In this document: piece after piece, positions 52,982-60,709 of the stretch
Numbering within the stretch: position 1 is the first letter of the stretch
Layout of the letters: every line of letters begins with the position of its first letter
Assembly (NCBI GenBank): GCA_945860385.1
Contig: CAMAQD010000005.1
Span: 62,001 to 126,000 of the forward strand
Direction: 5' to 3'
From: Flavobacterium psychrophilum
Lineage (GTDB): Bacteria; Bacteroidota; Bacteroidia; Flavobacteriales; Flavobacteriaceae
DNA length: 64,000 nucleotides
Notes under the pieces: model-generated
Seen by the model: the letters and a program-made list of their open reading frames with translations, nothing else
Told to the model about the DNA's origin: nothing
Databases searched by the model: none
Position numbers and translations under genes: made by a program

Positions 52982-54016
52982 ATGGAATTAGACGAATCAA
53001 AATATTTATACCTTCTTTTTATAGTACCCATTTTGGTGCTGCTTTTTCTATACAATCAATATTGGAAAAGAAAAAAACAGCGCGAATTTGGTGATTTAGA
53101 TTTGGTTAAAAAACTAAGTCCGGAAAAATCAGTTTTTAAACCTATTTTAAAATTGGTTGTCATACTTCTGGCCTTGGTTGGATTGATTTTTGGATTGGTA
53201 AATCCAAAAATTGGCACCAAAATGGAAACCGTAAAACGAGAAGGAATCGACATCGTTTTTGCAATGGATGTTTCCAAAAGTATGCTTGCTGAAGATGTGG
53301 CACCAAGCCGATTGGAAAAAAGCAAACAAATCGTATCACAAATCATCAATCAATTGGGTAGCGACCGAATAGGAATTGTGGCTTACGCTGGAAGTGCCTT
53401 TCCTGTTTTACCAATAACCACAGATTATGGGGTGGCAAAAATGTTTCTTCAAAGTATGAATACTGACATTGTTTCTTCAAATGGAACTTCGCTGGACGAA
53501 GCCATAAAGATGTCGGCAACCTATTTCGACGAAAAAAGCAAAACCAGCAAATTATTGATTCTAATTTCTGACGGAGAAGATCATTCAGAAGGGGCAGAAG
53601 ATGCCGCTGAAGAAGCAAATAAGTTGGGAATGAAAATCATCACTATTGGTATCGGAACTGAAAAAGGAAGTACAATTCCACTCAGAGTTAATGGAGTAGT
53701 CGAAAGTTTTAAAAGAGACAACAACAATGAAGTGGTAATAACAAAATTAAATAAGGAAGGTTTAACCATTATTGCAAAAGCCACAAAAGGAGGATATGTT
53801 GACGGAAATAATACAAAAGTAGTTTTGGATTATGTAAAAAATGCCCTCGACAATATTCAAAAAACGGAATTCGAATCAACCCAAATGGCTAATTTTCAAT
53901 CTCAATTTCAATGGTTTTTGGGTTTTGCATTTGTGTTGTTGTTTCTGGACGTTTTCCTTTTGGAAAGAAAGACAAAATGGGTTCAAAAGTTGAATTTATT
54001 TAACGAAAAAGAATAA
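52982..54016 (+). CDS. batB: BatB, second VWA-domain membrane protein
   Basis: This 344-residue protein is similar in layout to BatA: two N-terminal helices (about 10-25 and 55-75), a VWA domain with MDVSKSMLAEDV (about 92-103) and ISDGEDHSEGAEDA (about 192-205), and a C-terminal helix (about 312-330). The MIDAS reads DVSKS where BatA has DVSGS; the DxSxS residues are conserved in both. Its stop overlaps the start of batC by one base (TAATG), giving translational coupling, as in other Bat operons. Confidence 0.92.
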   Translation: MELDESKYLYLLFIVPILVLLFLYNQYWKRKKQREFGDLDLVKKLSPEKSVFKPILKLVVILLALVGLIFGLVNPKIGTKMETVKREGIDIVFAMDVSKSMLAEDVAPSRLEKSKQIVSQIINQLGSDRIGIVAYAGSAFPVLPITTDYGVAKMFLQSMNTDIVSSNGTSLDEAIKMSATYFDEKSKTSKLLILISDGEDHSEGAEDAAEEANKLGMKIITIGIGTEKGSTIPLRVNGVVESFKRDNNNEVVITKLNKEGLTIIAKATKGGYVDGNNTKVVLDYVKNALDNIQKTEFESTQMANFQSQFQWFLGFAFVLLFLDVFLLERKTKWVQKLNLFNEKE

Positions 54017-54777
54017 TGAAAAATTATATTTTATATATTTTCCTAACACTTTCTTTTGCTGTTTCAGCTCAAGAGAAAGACAAAACTTTGCCAAAAGCGA
54101 ACGACGAATATGCTCAAAAGAAATTTGTTGAAGCAGAAGCTAATTACAGGATTTCCCACTCAAAATTTCCTAAAAGAACCGTTGCTCCATATAATTTAGG
54201 AAATGCAATTTACAAACAAAATCAAACTGCAGAAGCCAAATTTGCTTATGCAACAGCATTGAAAAGTACAAAATCGCGAGTTCAAAAACATAAAGTTTAT
54301 CACAACTTGGGAAATGTTTTTATGAAAGAAAAAAATTATTCAAATGCGGTCGAAGCATATAAAAATGCTTTACGAAACAAACCGTCGGATGAAGAAACAC
54401 GGTATAATTATGCTTTGGCTAAGCAGAAACTAAAAGAAAATCCACCAAAAGACGATAAGAATAAAGACAAAAATAAAGACAAGGACAAAGACAAAAAAGA
54501 CGATAAAAAAGACGGAGAAAAAGACAAGAAGGATCAAGATAAAAAAGACGATAAGAAAGACGGCGATAAAGACAAAAAGGACAATAAAGGAGATCAAGAT
54601 AAAAAAGACGAAAAACCAAAAGATGAAGGAAAGCCAAAACCAATGCCTGGCGGGATTTCTAAACAAAGAACCGAAAATCTTTTGGATGCCGTTAATAACG
54701 AAGAAAAGAAGATTCAAGACAAGGTAAATGCCCAAAAAGTAAAAGGAAAACCAATTCAGACGGAGAAAGATTGGTAA
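54016..54777 (+). CDS. batC: BatC, TPR protein with Lys/Asp-rich low-complexity segment
   Basis: This 253-residue protein has a signal peptide (about 1-18, ending AVSAQ), TPR-like helices (about 28-140, with PYNLGNAIYKQNQTAEAKFAYATAL and VYHNLGNVFMKEKNYSNAVEAY), and a long KD-rich, highly charged segment at about 146-208 made of KDDKK/KDKKD repeats, ending with a short C-terminal tail. TPR domains bind other proteins, so BatC probably scaffolds BatA and BatB in the periplasm. The charged stretch is probably unstructured. The KD region contains an open antisense frame that I consider an artefact. Confidence 0.9.
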   Translation: MKNYILYIFLTLSFAVSAQEKDKTLPKANDEYAQKKFVEAEANYRISHSKFPKRTVAPYNLGNAIYKQNQTAEAKFAYATALKSTKSRVQKHKVYHNLGNVFMKEKNYSNAVEAYKNALRNKPSDEETRYNYALAKQKLKENPPKDDKNKDKNKDKDKDKKDDKKDGEKDKKDQDKKDDKKDGDKDKKDNKGDQDKKDEKPKDEGKPKPMPGGISKQRTENLLDAVNNEEKKIQDKVNAQKVKGKPIQTEKDW

Positions 54778-54797
54778 TTCAATTAGAATAAAACAAA

Positions 54798-56558
54798 ATG
54801 AAAAAATTCATATTAGCGATAGTTTTAATAACGTGTAATTCACTTTTAGCTCAAGTACAATTTGAAGCAAAAGTGAGTAAAACCACACTTGGACTAAACG
54901 AAAGACTGCGCGTTGATTTTGTAATGAATATGGACGGCGACAACTTTAATCAACCTTCTTTTGAAGGATTTAGAGTTATCGCAGGACCAAGCCAGCAAGT
55001 AAGTCAGTCATGGGTAAATGGGAAAAGTTCTTTCGAAAAAATTTATTCCTATTATCTTTTGCCCAATCAAAAAGGGAATCTGATTATAAGGCAAGCATCC
55101 ATTGAATATAATGGTCAAATTTATAAAACATCCCCAATTAAAATCACAGTCACTAATGCGGTGCAAGAGGCGAGAAACCCAGATGATGTACCTCAGGTTT
55201 CTGCTGATGATAATTTGTATTTAGTAGCCGATATTTCCAAAACAAACCCATATATCAACGAGCCCATTACGGTAGTTTACAAATTATATTTCAGTTACAA
55301 TATTGGAATCACAAATTGGAGGGAGTTAGACAAGCCCAAATACAATGATTTTTGGAGTCAAAACATCGATATCAAACAACTCGTTGGCGAAGAAGGAATG
55401 TTTAAAGGCGAGAAATACCGTTTTGTAGTCCTTCGAAAAACAGTTTTGTATCCTCAAAAATCAGGTAAACTCGTGATTGAACCTTTGTCATTAGATATTG
55501 ATGTGCAATTGCCCACCAATCGTAGAGATATGTTTGGACGTGTTGTGGTTGCTAATGACAACAAAAGAGTTTCAGCTGGAGCCAAAACAATTTTAGTTAA
55601 AGCACTTCCCGAGACTGGAAAACCAGCTGATTTTTCAGGAGCTGTGGGTAAATTCGATTTTAAAGTAACTCCTTCGAAAACAAATTTAAAAAACGGAGAA
55701 AGTCTTGATTTATTGGTTACTGTGACTGGCAGCGGAAATATGAAGTTGTTTAATTTGCCAAAACCTGTCGTTCCCAATTCACTCGAAATGTACGACCCTG
55801 TGCATACGGAAAAAGTAAATACCAACTTATCTGGAATGTCTGGGAAAATTGCGGATAGTTACACGATTATACCACAATTTAAAGGAAATTACCCAATAAA
55901 ACCAATGCAGTTTTCATACTTTGATTTGGGTTCAGGGAAATACAAAACAATAACTTCACCAGAAATTATGGTCAACGTTTTGGATGGTCCTTCTGTTAAT
56001 GATCAAGTAGCAACAACCCAATCAGGAACGTCTAAAAATGTAATTTCAGGCACAGAACAATTCAAATACATTAAGTTGAAAAGCAATCTTGTTTCAATGA
56101 AAGAAGACGATTTTTTTGGGTCAACAACTTTTTATAGTTTATTGTTTTTACCTTTTTTAATATTACCATTAATAGTGCTATTCAAAAAGAAAAAAGAAGC
56201 TATCAACAGTGATGTTTTCGGAAACCGAATCAAAATGAACAACCGTTTGGCTAAAAAATATTTATCAGAAGCCAAAAAACAAATCAACAACAAAGAGCCT
56301 TTTTATGTAGCTTTAGAAAAAGCGATGCACAATTTCTTGAAAGCCAAGTTGCACATCGAAACCACGGATATGAGTAAAAGCAACATTCAACAACTCTTAG
56401 CGTCAAGAAATGCAAATCCTCAAACCATAACTGATTTCATCACCCTGACTGAAAATTGCGAATTGGCTCGTTTTGCACAATCATCAGGCACAGCTATTCA
56501 ACAGGATTTTGACAAAGCAGTGGAAATAATTTCGGATTTAGAAAAACAAATCTCTTAA
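54798..56558 (+). CDS. batD: BatD, periplasmic beta-rich membrane protein
   Basis: This 586-residue protein has a signal peptide (about 1-19), a large periplasmic region of beta-sandwich-like repeats (about 22-435, rich in beta strands with FEAKVSKTTLGLNERL and ITVVYKLYFSYN), a single transmembrane helix (about 443-463) and a C-terminal cytoplasmic domain (about 475-586) with a helical segment. The order of domains matches BatD of Bacteroidota. It lies 20 bases after batC, so it is in the same transcript, and is probably the anchor between the periplasmic Bat proteins and the cytoplasmic side. Confidence 0.9.
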   Translation: MKKFILAIVLITCNSLLAQVQFEAKVSKTTLGLNERLRVDFVMNMDGDNFNQPSFEGFRVIAGPSQQVSQSWVNGKSSFEKIYSYYLLPNQKGNLIIRQASIEYNGQIYKTSPIKITVTNAVQEARNPDDVPQVSADDNLYLVADISKTNPYINEPITVVYKLYFSYNIGITNWRELDKPKYNDFWSQNIDIKQLVGEEGMFKGEKYRFVVLRKTVLYPQKSGKLVIEPLSLDIDVQLPTNRRDMFGRVVVANDNKRVSAGAKTILVKALPETGKPADFSGAVGKFDFKVTPSKTNLKNGESLDLLVTVTGSGNMKLFNLPKPVVPNSLEMYDPVHTEKVNTNLSGMSGKIADSYTIIPQFKGNYPIKPMQFSYFDLGSGKYKTITSPEIMVNVLDGPSVNDQVATTQSGTSKNVISGTEQFKYIKLKSNLVSMKEDDFFGSTTFYSLLFLPFLILPLIVLFKKKKEAINSDVFGNRIKMNNRLAKKYLSEAKKQINNKEPFYVALEKAMHNFLKAKLHIETTDMSKSNIQQLLASRNANPQTITDFITLTENCELARFAQSSGTAIQQDFDKAVEIISDLEKQIS

Positions 56559-56593
56559 ACATAAAGGGAAAATATCATATAGTAAAACAAGCT

Positions 56594-56620
56594 TTGGACT
56601 ATTGCGTCTTTGCTGTAAAA
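56594..56620. repeat. Degenerate CTTTGCG-type intergenic repeat (copy d)
   Basis: The string TTGCGTCTTTGCTG fits the CTTTGCG family seen at 20231, 25628 and 30396. A TTG codon in it is an unlikely start for batE. Confidence 0.4.
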
Positions 56621-56628
56621 AAATAATA

Positions 56629-57372
56629 ATGAAAAAGTTCCTTATATTATTCCTTCTAACAACTCAATTTTTCTACGCCCAAACTGGCTTTGAAAAAGGA
56701 AATGACTTGTACCAAAAAGGGAAATACGAACAAGCCATTTCGGAATACGAAAGCATTTTGGCGAGCAAAAAACATTCTCCGGAATTGTATTTCAATCTTG
56801 GAAATTGCTATTATAAATTGAATAAAGTAGCACCGGCTATTTACAATTATGAAAAAGCATTAGTACTTAATCCAGATGACGCTGAGATAACAAACAATCT
56901 TAAATTTGCTCAAAAAATGCAAATCGATGAGATTAAAGTCGTTCCGCAAGTTGGTTTTTCAAAAATGGTACACGACTTTACTTCGATTTTTCATTACAAT
57001 ACTTGGGCTTGGATTTCGGTTGGGTTTTCGATACTATTTTTATTCTGTTTCTCAGGCTATTATTTTTCTCGACTTACTTTCTCAAAAAGGATCTTTTTCA
57101 TCGGAATGTTTGTCTTACTTTTTCTGCTTTTGATAAGTGTTTCTTCGGCAATTTCAGAGAAAGATCATTATGAAAGTGAAAAACCAGCTATCGTTTTTGC
57201 TGAAATGGTTTTGGTAAAAAGTGAGCCACAAAACGCTAGTAATACCGTCTTTACCCTTCACGAAGGAACCAAAGTTTTTGTTTTAGAAACACTGGAAAAC
57301 TGGAAAAAAATTCAATTAACCGATGGAACTGAAGGTTGGATTGAGAAAACTGCGATTAAGGAAGTGAAATAG
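56629..57372 (+). CDS. batE: BatE, TPR and SH3-like membrane protein
   Basis: This protein of 247 residues begins with a signal peptide (ending FFYAQ, about 18), a TPR pair (about 22-90, with GNDLYQKGKYEQAISEYES and YFNLGNCYYKLNKVAPAIYNYEKAL), two transmembrane helices (about 125-145 and 152-175) and a bacterial SH3-like domain (about 185-247, with TVFTLHEGTKVFVLE and GTEGWIEKTAI). I chose the ATG at 56629 over an upstream TTG, because the TTG lies in a degenerate CTTTGCG-type repeat. It ends the operon; the next gene is on the other strand after a repeat. Confidence 0.9.
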   Translation: MKKFLILFLLTTQFFYAQTGFEKGNDLYQKGKYEQAISEYESILASKKHSPELYFNLGNCYYKLNKVAPAIYNYEKALVLNPDDAEITNNLKFAQKMQIDEIKVVPQVGFSKMVHDFTSIFHYNTWAWISVGFSILFLFCFSGYYFSRLTFSKRIFFIGMFVLLFLLLISVSSAISEKDHYESEKPAIVFAEMVLVKSEPQNASNTVFTLHEGTKVFVLETLENWKKIQLTDGTEGWIEKTAIKEVK

Positions 57373-57427
57373 ATTGCAGATTTCAGGTTGCAGATTTCAG
57401 ACTATTGCAATCTGCAATCTGCCACCT
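57373..57427. repeat. Degenerate GCAGATT-type repeat array with inverted arrangement (copy 2)
   Basis: After the batE stop, units such as GATTGCAGATTTCAGGTTG and GCAGATTTCAG are followed by TTGCAATCTGCAATCTGCC, their inverse. It is the same family as at 49362-49440, and here it may act as the Bat operon's transcription end or merely be a repeat remnant. Confidence 0.7.
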
Positions 57428-57429
57428 GC

Positions 57430-57933
57430 TTACTTCTTCTTCAAATCTTCATACCATTTTTCAATCGAAGGATAAATGAATCCTGCCGTTTGTTGAATAG
57501 GCCGATAAAATATTGACTTGTCTAAAGTTTCTTTTTTGGCAATGATATTATTGAAATTTATTTTTTCGAAAAGGTTTAAAAAGACACTCAGAATTAATAT
57601 TGTTTTTAATAGTCTAAAAAAGCCACCACCAAGCTTGTTTATTACTCCTAATTGGGCAAAATCAGCAATGCTGGTAAGGAATTTTGCCAAAAGCGAAATA
57701 GCGACAACCACGACTAGAAAAGTGATTATAAAGGCTGTAATTTGAATGGTTGTTGGATTCCAATGTACAAATCCTGACAACATTACTCTAGCTAAAAACG
57801 AAAATTTTATGGCAATATAAATTCCTAAAATCAAAGAAATTAGCGAAGCCAACTCTACAAAAAGTCCATTTTTTATGCCTTTAAACAAACCTATAACGAG
57901 TATAACACCCAAAATAATATCTAAAAAACTCAT
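57430..57933 (-). CDS. cvpA: CvpA family membrane protein
   Basis: This 167-residue protein has four predicted transmembrane helices and the family pattern LDIILGVILVIGLFKGIKNGLF at the N-terminus, followed by ELASLISLILGIYIAIKF. CvpA proteins are needed for colicin V export in E. coli and also affect envelope homeostasis; the exact role is not known. A -7 box at 57966-57959 lies 26 bases before the start. It faces pheS-side genes on the other strand, with a second promoter box in the same gap. Confidence 0.9.
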   Translation of the reverse strand: MSFLDIILGVILVIGLFKGIKNGLFVELASLISLILGIYIAIKFSFLARVMLSGFVHWNPTTIQITAFIITFLVVVVAISLLAKFLTSIADFAQLGVINKLGGGFFRLLKTILILSVFLNLFEKINFNNIIAKKETLDKSIFYRPIQQTAGFIYPSIEKWYEDLKKK

Positions 57934-57958
57934 TTTATGATTTTTGAAGTTCGAAAGA

Positions 57959-57966
57959 CAAATATA
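57959..57966 (-). promoter_or_regulatory. Putative cvpA -7 box (TATATTTG on minus strand)
   Basis: The box lies 26 bases before the cvpA ATG at 57933 and diverges from the box at 57992. Confidence 0.5.
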
Positions 57967-57991
57967 AAAGAATATTCCATTTTCAACTTCT

Positions 57992-57999
57992 TATATTTG
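57992..57999 (+). promoter_or_regulatory. Putative -7 box (TATATTTG) of the 118-residue gene
   Basis: A TAnnTTTG match 109 bases before the ATG at 58108, in front of a leader that contains degenerate GATTGTAGATTT/CAATCTAAAATT repeats. Confidence 0.45.
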
Positions 58000-58019
58000 C
58001 CAAAATAAATTTAGAGTTA

Positions 58020-58104
58020 TGATTGTAGATTTTAGATTAAAAAAATTTGCAATCTAAAATTATAAATCAGTCTTAATACTTAATACTCAAATCTTAATAC
58101 TATT
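58020..58104. repeat. Degenerate repeat array GATTGTAGATTT / TTAATACTTAATACT
   Basis: The leader of the 118-residue gene contains TGATTGTAGATTTTAGATT, its partial inverse TTTGCAATCTAAAATT, and then several TTAATACT units. It resembles the repeats at 49362 and 57373 and may be one of a dispersed family. Confidence 0.5.
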
Positions 58105-58107
58105 TTA

Positions 58108-58464
58108 ATGTCAAGAGATATACAACTGAAAGAACGCTGGGAACAGCTTGTTAACATACTTTCCAACCAATTTTCGCAAGGCGAAGACCTCGATTTGGAC
58201 GCTATTATTTATTTAATAGGTGTGCAAGAACTCGGGAAAGTACATAAAACCTTCGAAAAAGACGAAAAACTCAACCTGATGCACATCGCCATTTGCCGAT
58301 TATTAGAACCTTACGGGTTTTATGAATTCGAATTCTTCGACGAAGAAGGTTGGCCACATTACACTGTAAAAGAGGAGTTACCAGCTTTGAAAGCTGGCGA
58401 ACAATCGGTTTTGATGAAAGAAGCCATTGTCAATTATTTTATAGAAAAAGAGCTTATTGATTGA
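58108..58464 (+). CDS. Conserved small protein of unknown function (118 aa)
   Basis: I do not recognise a named family. It is soluble, acidic and mostly helical, with a distinctive middle FEKDEKLNLMHIAICRLLEPYGFYEFEFFDEEGWPHY (quoted in parts: LMHIAICRLLEPYGFYEF, then FDEEGWPHYTV). No signal or membrane segment. It precedes pheS by 121 bases and shares orientation but has its own promoter-like box. Its codon use matches the neighbours, so it is a genuine gene. Confidence 0.8.
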   Translation: MSRDIQLKERWEQLVNILSNQFSQGEDLDLDAIIYLIGVQELGKVHKTFEKDEKLNLMHIAICRLLEPYGFYEFEFFDEEGWPHYTVKEELPALKAGEQSVLMKEAIVNYFIEKELID

Positions 58465-58513
58465 TGATTTCAGATTATCGAATACATATTTACGATTTTA
58501 TGGCAGATGTTTA

Positions 58514-58552
58514 GAAAAACTTCTAACTTCTAACTTTTAACTTCCAACTTTT
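58514..58552. repeat. Degenerate CTTCTAACTT repeat
   Basis: Units ACTTCTAACTTCTAACTTTT and AACTTCCAACTTTTG occur in tandem before pheS. A related inverted AGTTAGAAG string is found at 31716-31745. Confidence 0.6.
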
Positions 58553-58555
58553 GCT

Positions 58556-58563
58556 TAAATTTG
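58556..58563 (+). promoter_or_regulatory. Putative pheS -7 box (TAAATTTG)
   Basis: A TAnnTTTG match 22 bases before the chosen pheS ATG at 58586. An ATG at 58580 would leave an even shorter leader, so the later start is preferred. Confidence 0.5.
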
Positions 58564-58585
58564 CACTCTCAATTATTGGATGAAA

Positions 58586-59605
58586 ATGATAGACAAGATA
58601 AAAGAATATATTGGCGAAGCACAGGCTTTTTCAACACAAAACTCAGCAGAACTAGAAGCATTTAGAATCAAATTTCTGGGAAGTAAAGGACTTTTAAAAG
58701 ATTTTTTCGCCGAATTCAAAAACGTGCCAAATGATCAAAAAAAGGAATTTGGGCAAGTAATCAATTTACTAAAATCCTCAGCCGAAGAAAAAGTAAAATC
58801 CATTCAGGAATCTTTAGAAAGTAAAGAAGAAAGCAAAGGATTTTATGGCGATTTGACTCGTTCTCCAGAACCGGTAATTATTGGTTCACGTCATCCGATA
58901 TCATTGGTAAAAAACCAAATTATTGACATCTTTTCGAACGTTGGATTCAATGTTTCCGAAGGTCCGGAAATTGAGGATGATTGGCATAATTTTACTGCAT
59001 TAAATTTGCCAGAATATCATCCGGCACGTGATATGCAGGACACATTTTTCATCCAAACCAATCCCGATATTTTGTTGCGCACGCACACTTCATCCGTGCA
59101 AGTGCGGTATATGGAAAATAACAAACCGCCGATTCGTACCATTTCTCCGGGAAGAGTTTTCCGTAATGAAGCCGTTTCGTCACGTTCGCACTGTATTTTC
59201 CACCAAGTCGAAGGATTGTACATTGACAAAAACGTTTCCTTTGCTGATTTGAAGCAAACCCTACTATATTTCACTAAAGAGATGTTCGGAAAATCAAAAA
59301 TCCGTCTTCGTCCATCGTATTTTCCATTCACTGAACCAAGTGCCGAAATAGATATTTATTGGGGTTTAAAAACTGAAACTGATTACCGAATCACCAAAGG
59401 AACAGGTTGGTTAGAAATAGGTGGTTGCGGAATGGTCGATCCCAATGTTTTGAAAAATTGCAATATCAATCCAGAAGAATACACCGGTTTTGCCTTTGGA
59501 ATGGGAATCGAAAGAATTGCGATGTTGTTATACCAAATTGGCGATATCCGAATGTTTTACGAAAATGACATTCGCTTCTTAGAACAATTCAAAGCGAGTA
59601 TATAA
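58586..59605 (+). CDS. pheS: Phenylalanyl-tRNA synthetase alpha chain
   Basis: PheS is the catalytic subunit that, with PheT, charges tRNA-Phe. The protein of 339 residues has an N-terminal coiled-coil region (about 1-85), SRHPISLVKNQIIDIF, the class II motif 2 RTHTSSVQVRYM, FRNEAVSSRSHCIFHQVEGL, and motif 3 FAFGMGIERIAMLLY. I chose the second ATG (MIDKIKEYI) as the usual family start; the first (58580) adds MK. The pheT gene is not adjacent; the downstream gene is a small unrelated protein. A clear terminator follows at 59623. Confidence 0.97.
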   Translation: MIDKIKEYIGEAQAFSTQNSAELEAFRIKFLGSKGLLKDFFAEFKNVPNDQKKEFGQVINLLKSSAEEKVKSIQESLESKEESKGFYGDLTRSPEPVIIGSRHPISLVKNQIIDIFSNVGFNVSEGPEIEDDWHNFTALNLPEYHPARDMQDTFFIQTNPDILLRTHTSSVQVRYMENNKPPIRTISPGRVFRNEAVSSRSHCIFHQVEGLYIDKNVSFADLKQTLLYFTKEMFGKSKIRLRPSYFPFTEPSAEIDIYWGLKTETDYRITKGTGWLEIGGCGMVDPNVLKNCNINPEEYTGFAFGMGIERIAMLLYQIGDIRMFYENDIRFLEQFKASI

Positions 59606-59622
59606 TTTTACCAAAATAACAC

Positions 59623-59660
59623 AAACCTCAAAGTGTTTTAAACCTTTGAGGTTTTGCTTT
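59623..59660 (+). terminator. Terminator hairpin after pheS
   Basis: A perfect 11-bp stem (AAACCTCAAAG at 59623-59633 with CTTTGAGGTTT at 59644-59654) with a 10-base loop is followed by TGCTTT. It is a strong intrinsic terminator. Confidence 0.85.
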
Positions 59661-59664
59661 AAAT

Positions 59665-60072
59665 ATGAAAAAAGACATAATCATCCCCGAAGTAGAAAAT
59701 GTTTTCCTCGCCGCAGTCCAGGAATGGAGCGACGACTTTATGGAAAAAGTTTGGTACATCTACTTAGTAAACGATAGTGATTTCAAATTGGATAGCGTAA
59801 TGGTTGTCTCCAAAGCTTTTGGAACTATTGACGGTGAAATGAAAAAAACATCACTTTTGCGTCACGCATTTATAGAAGTTCCAGCAGTTACTTTCGTGAA
59901 AGTCGAAATGTTGGAAAAAAGTGTTTTGCTACTCAACAACGAGTTTATGGTTACTTTCTTTATTGGTAACACATTATACGACAGAAAATACATTTTTAAA
60001 GCCAACTCTATCACTCCAGATTATGTAGAGGAAGTGCCACTTTTATTTATTGATGGAGTTATAGTGAGGTAA
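59665..60072 (+). CDS. Conserved protein of unknown function (135 aa)
   Basis: I do not recognise this protein's function. It is a soluble, beta-rich sequence with a central VWYIYLVNDSDFKLDSVMVVSK segment (quoted in parts), and a strongly hydrophobic end LLFIDGVIVR; no signal or membrane segment. It begins just after the pheS terminator and may be an independent unit. Its last 30 bases overlap, in antisense, the end of the small membrane gene at 60043-60291, so the two transcripts converge. Confidence 0.75.
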   Translation: MKKDIIIPEVENVFLAAVQEWSDDFMEKVWYIYLVNDSDFKLDSVMVVSKAFGTIDGEMKKTSLLRHAFIEVPAVTFVKVEMLEKSVLLLNNEFMVTFFIGNTLYDRKYIFKANSITPDYVEEVPLLFIDGVIVR

Positions 60073-60291
60073 ATCAAGATCACTTTCACTTTTAATTTTT
60101 TTCTTCCAACTAAAATAACCCACTATAAATATACCAGTTGTCACAAAAAAGAAAATTCTCAAGAAATTTTTTCTGGACAAAAAAGCATCTTCAAAAGACA
60201 TTTCAATCGTGTCTAAAACAGCCATAAGAAGTGAAATCATAAATCCCCAAATCAACCCTTTTTTAAGTTGAAATTTCCATCTTTCGCTCAT
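60043..60291 (-). CDS. Small two-helix membrane protein, paralog 2 (82 aa)
   Basis: This 82-residue protein has two predicted transmembrane helices (about 12-28 and 45-60) and the opening MSERWKFQLKKGLIWGF. It is a paralog of the 78-residue gene at 60472-60708: the first nine residues and the region around IGYF/VGYF are conserved, with roughly 45% identity by eye overall. Its start is 2 bases after the stop of a gpsA fragment, the same spacing as between intact gpsA and paralog 1. The tail (NSINK) overlaps the 135-residue gene on the other strand by 30 bases. Function is unknown. Confidence 0.75.
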   Translation of the reverse strand: MSERWKFQLKKGLIWGFMISLLMAVLDTIEMSFEDAFLSRKNFLRIFFFVTTGIFIVGYFSWKKKIKSESDLDLPHYNSINK

Positions 60292-60292
60292 A

Positions 60293-60457
60293 TCAATCCA
60301 ATTTTTCTGTTAATTTTTTAAATACAGATTTTGCTGATTTCCCTTCATATAAAATGCTGTAAACCGCATCTATAATTGGAGTTTCTGCACCATAATCCAA
60401 GTTGAGGTTGTAGGCGCTTTTAGTAGCATAATAGCCTTCAGCAACCAAACTCATTTG
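60293..60457 (-). pseudogene. gpsA: Second copy of the gpsA 3' end (53 codons, truncated)
   Basis: The minus strand from about 60457 to 60293 encodes a 53-residue C-terminus that starts MSLVAEGYY and ends KKLTEKLD, which matches the last 53 residues of the intact GpsA except Met to Leu at the third position. About 12 nucleotide differences are seen over 165 bases, and 11 are synonymous. The homology ends abruptly at about 60457 in unrelated AT-rich DNA. It is a non-functional piece, since the NAD-binding and catalytic parts are missing. Confidence 0.88.
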
Positions 60458-60471
60458 ATTTTTTAATTATG

Positions 60472-60708
60472 CTATTTATCCTTTTCAAATATTGTTTTCC
60501 AAGAATTATTTTTTTCATCTTGACCTTTCCACATAAAATATCCAATAACAAAAACTCCAACTAAAATATTTGTTAGTATTCTAATATAAAATTTTGTCGA
60601 GCTAAATTGATCTTCCAACGACTTCTCATCCATTAAAGACATCATAAATGTGAAAACAAGTCCAAATATTAATCCAGATCTAAGTTGAAATTTCCATCTT
60701 TCGCTCAT
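60472..60708 (-). CDS. Small two-helix membrane protein, paralog 1 (78 aa)
   Basis: This 78-residue protein has two hydrophobic segments (about 12-28 and 42-58), opening with MSERWKFQLRSGLIFG, and a charged C-terminus (FEKDK). It is immediately downstream of intact gpsA on the same strand: the stop of gpsA at 60710 and its own start at 60708 are only one base apart, so translation is coupled. A second, diverged copy lies downstream at 60043-60291. Flavobacteria carry similar proteins, but I know of no function. Confidence 0.78.
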   Translation of the reverse strand: MSERWKFQLRSGLIFGLVFTFMMSLMDEKSLEDQFSSTKFYIRILTNILVGVFVIGYFMWKGQDEKNNSWKTIFEKDK

Positions 60709-60709
60709 A

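Noticed and set aside
54430..54735. Open frame on the minus strand with a long Phe/Leu/Val-rich sequence opposite batC
   Set aside because: It is the complement of the KD-rich repeat of BatC; the hydrophobic composition is a direct result of the AAAGAC repeat and not a membrane protein.
55454..55825. A 123-codon open frame on the minus strand inside batD
   Set aside because: It overlaps a supported gene in antisense and has no motif or context.
56602..56628. TTG start of batE giving MRLCCKK
   Set aside because: The extension is encoded by a dispersed intergenic repeat and would put a charged, Cys-rich stretch in front of a good signal peptide.
48356..57372. The Bat operon as a new system
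   Set aside because: The moxR-DUF58-batABCDE order is widely known in Bacteroidota; only the extra C-terminal module of the third gene looks unusual.
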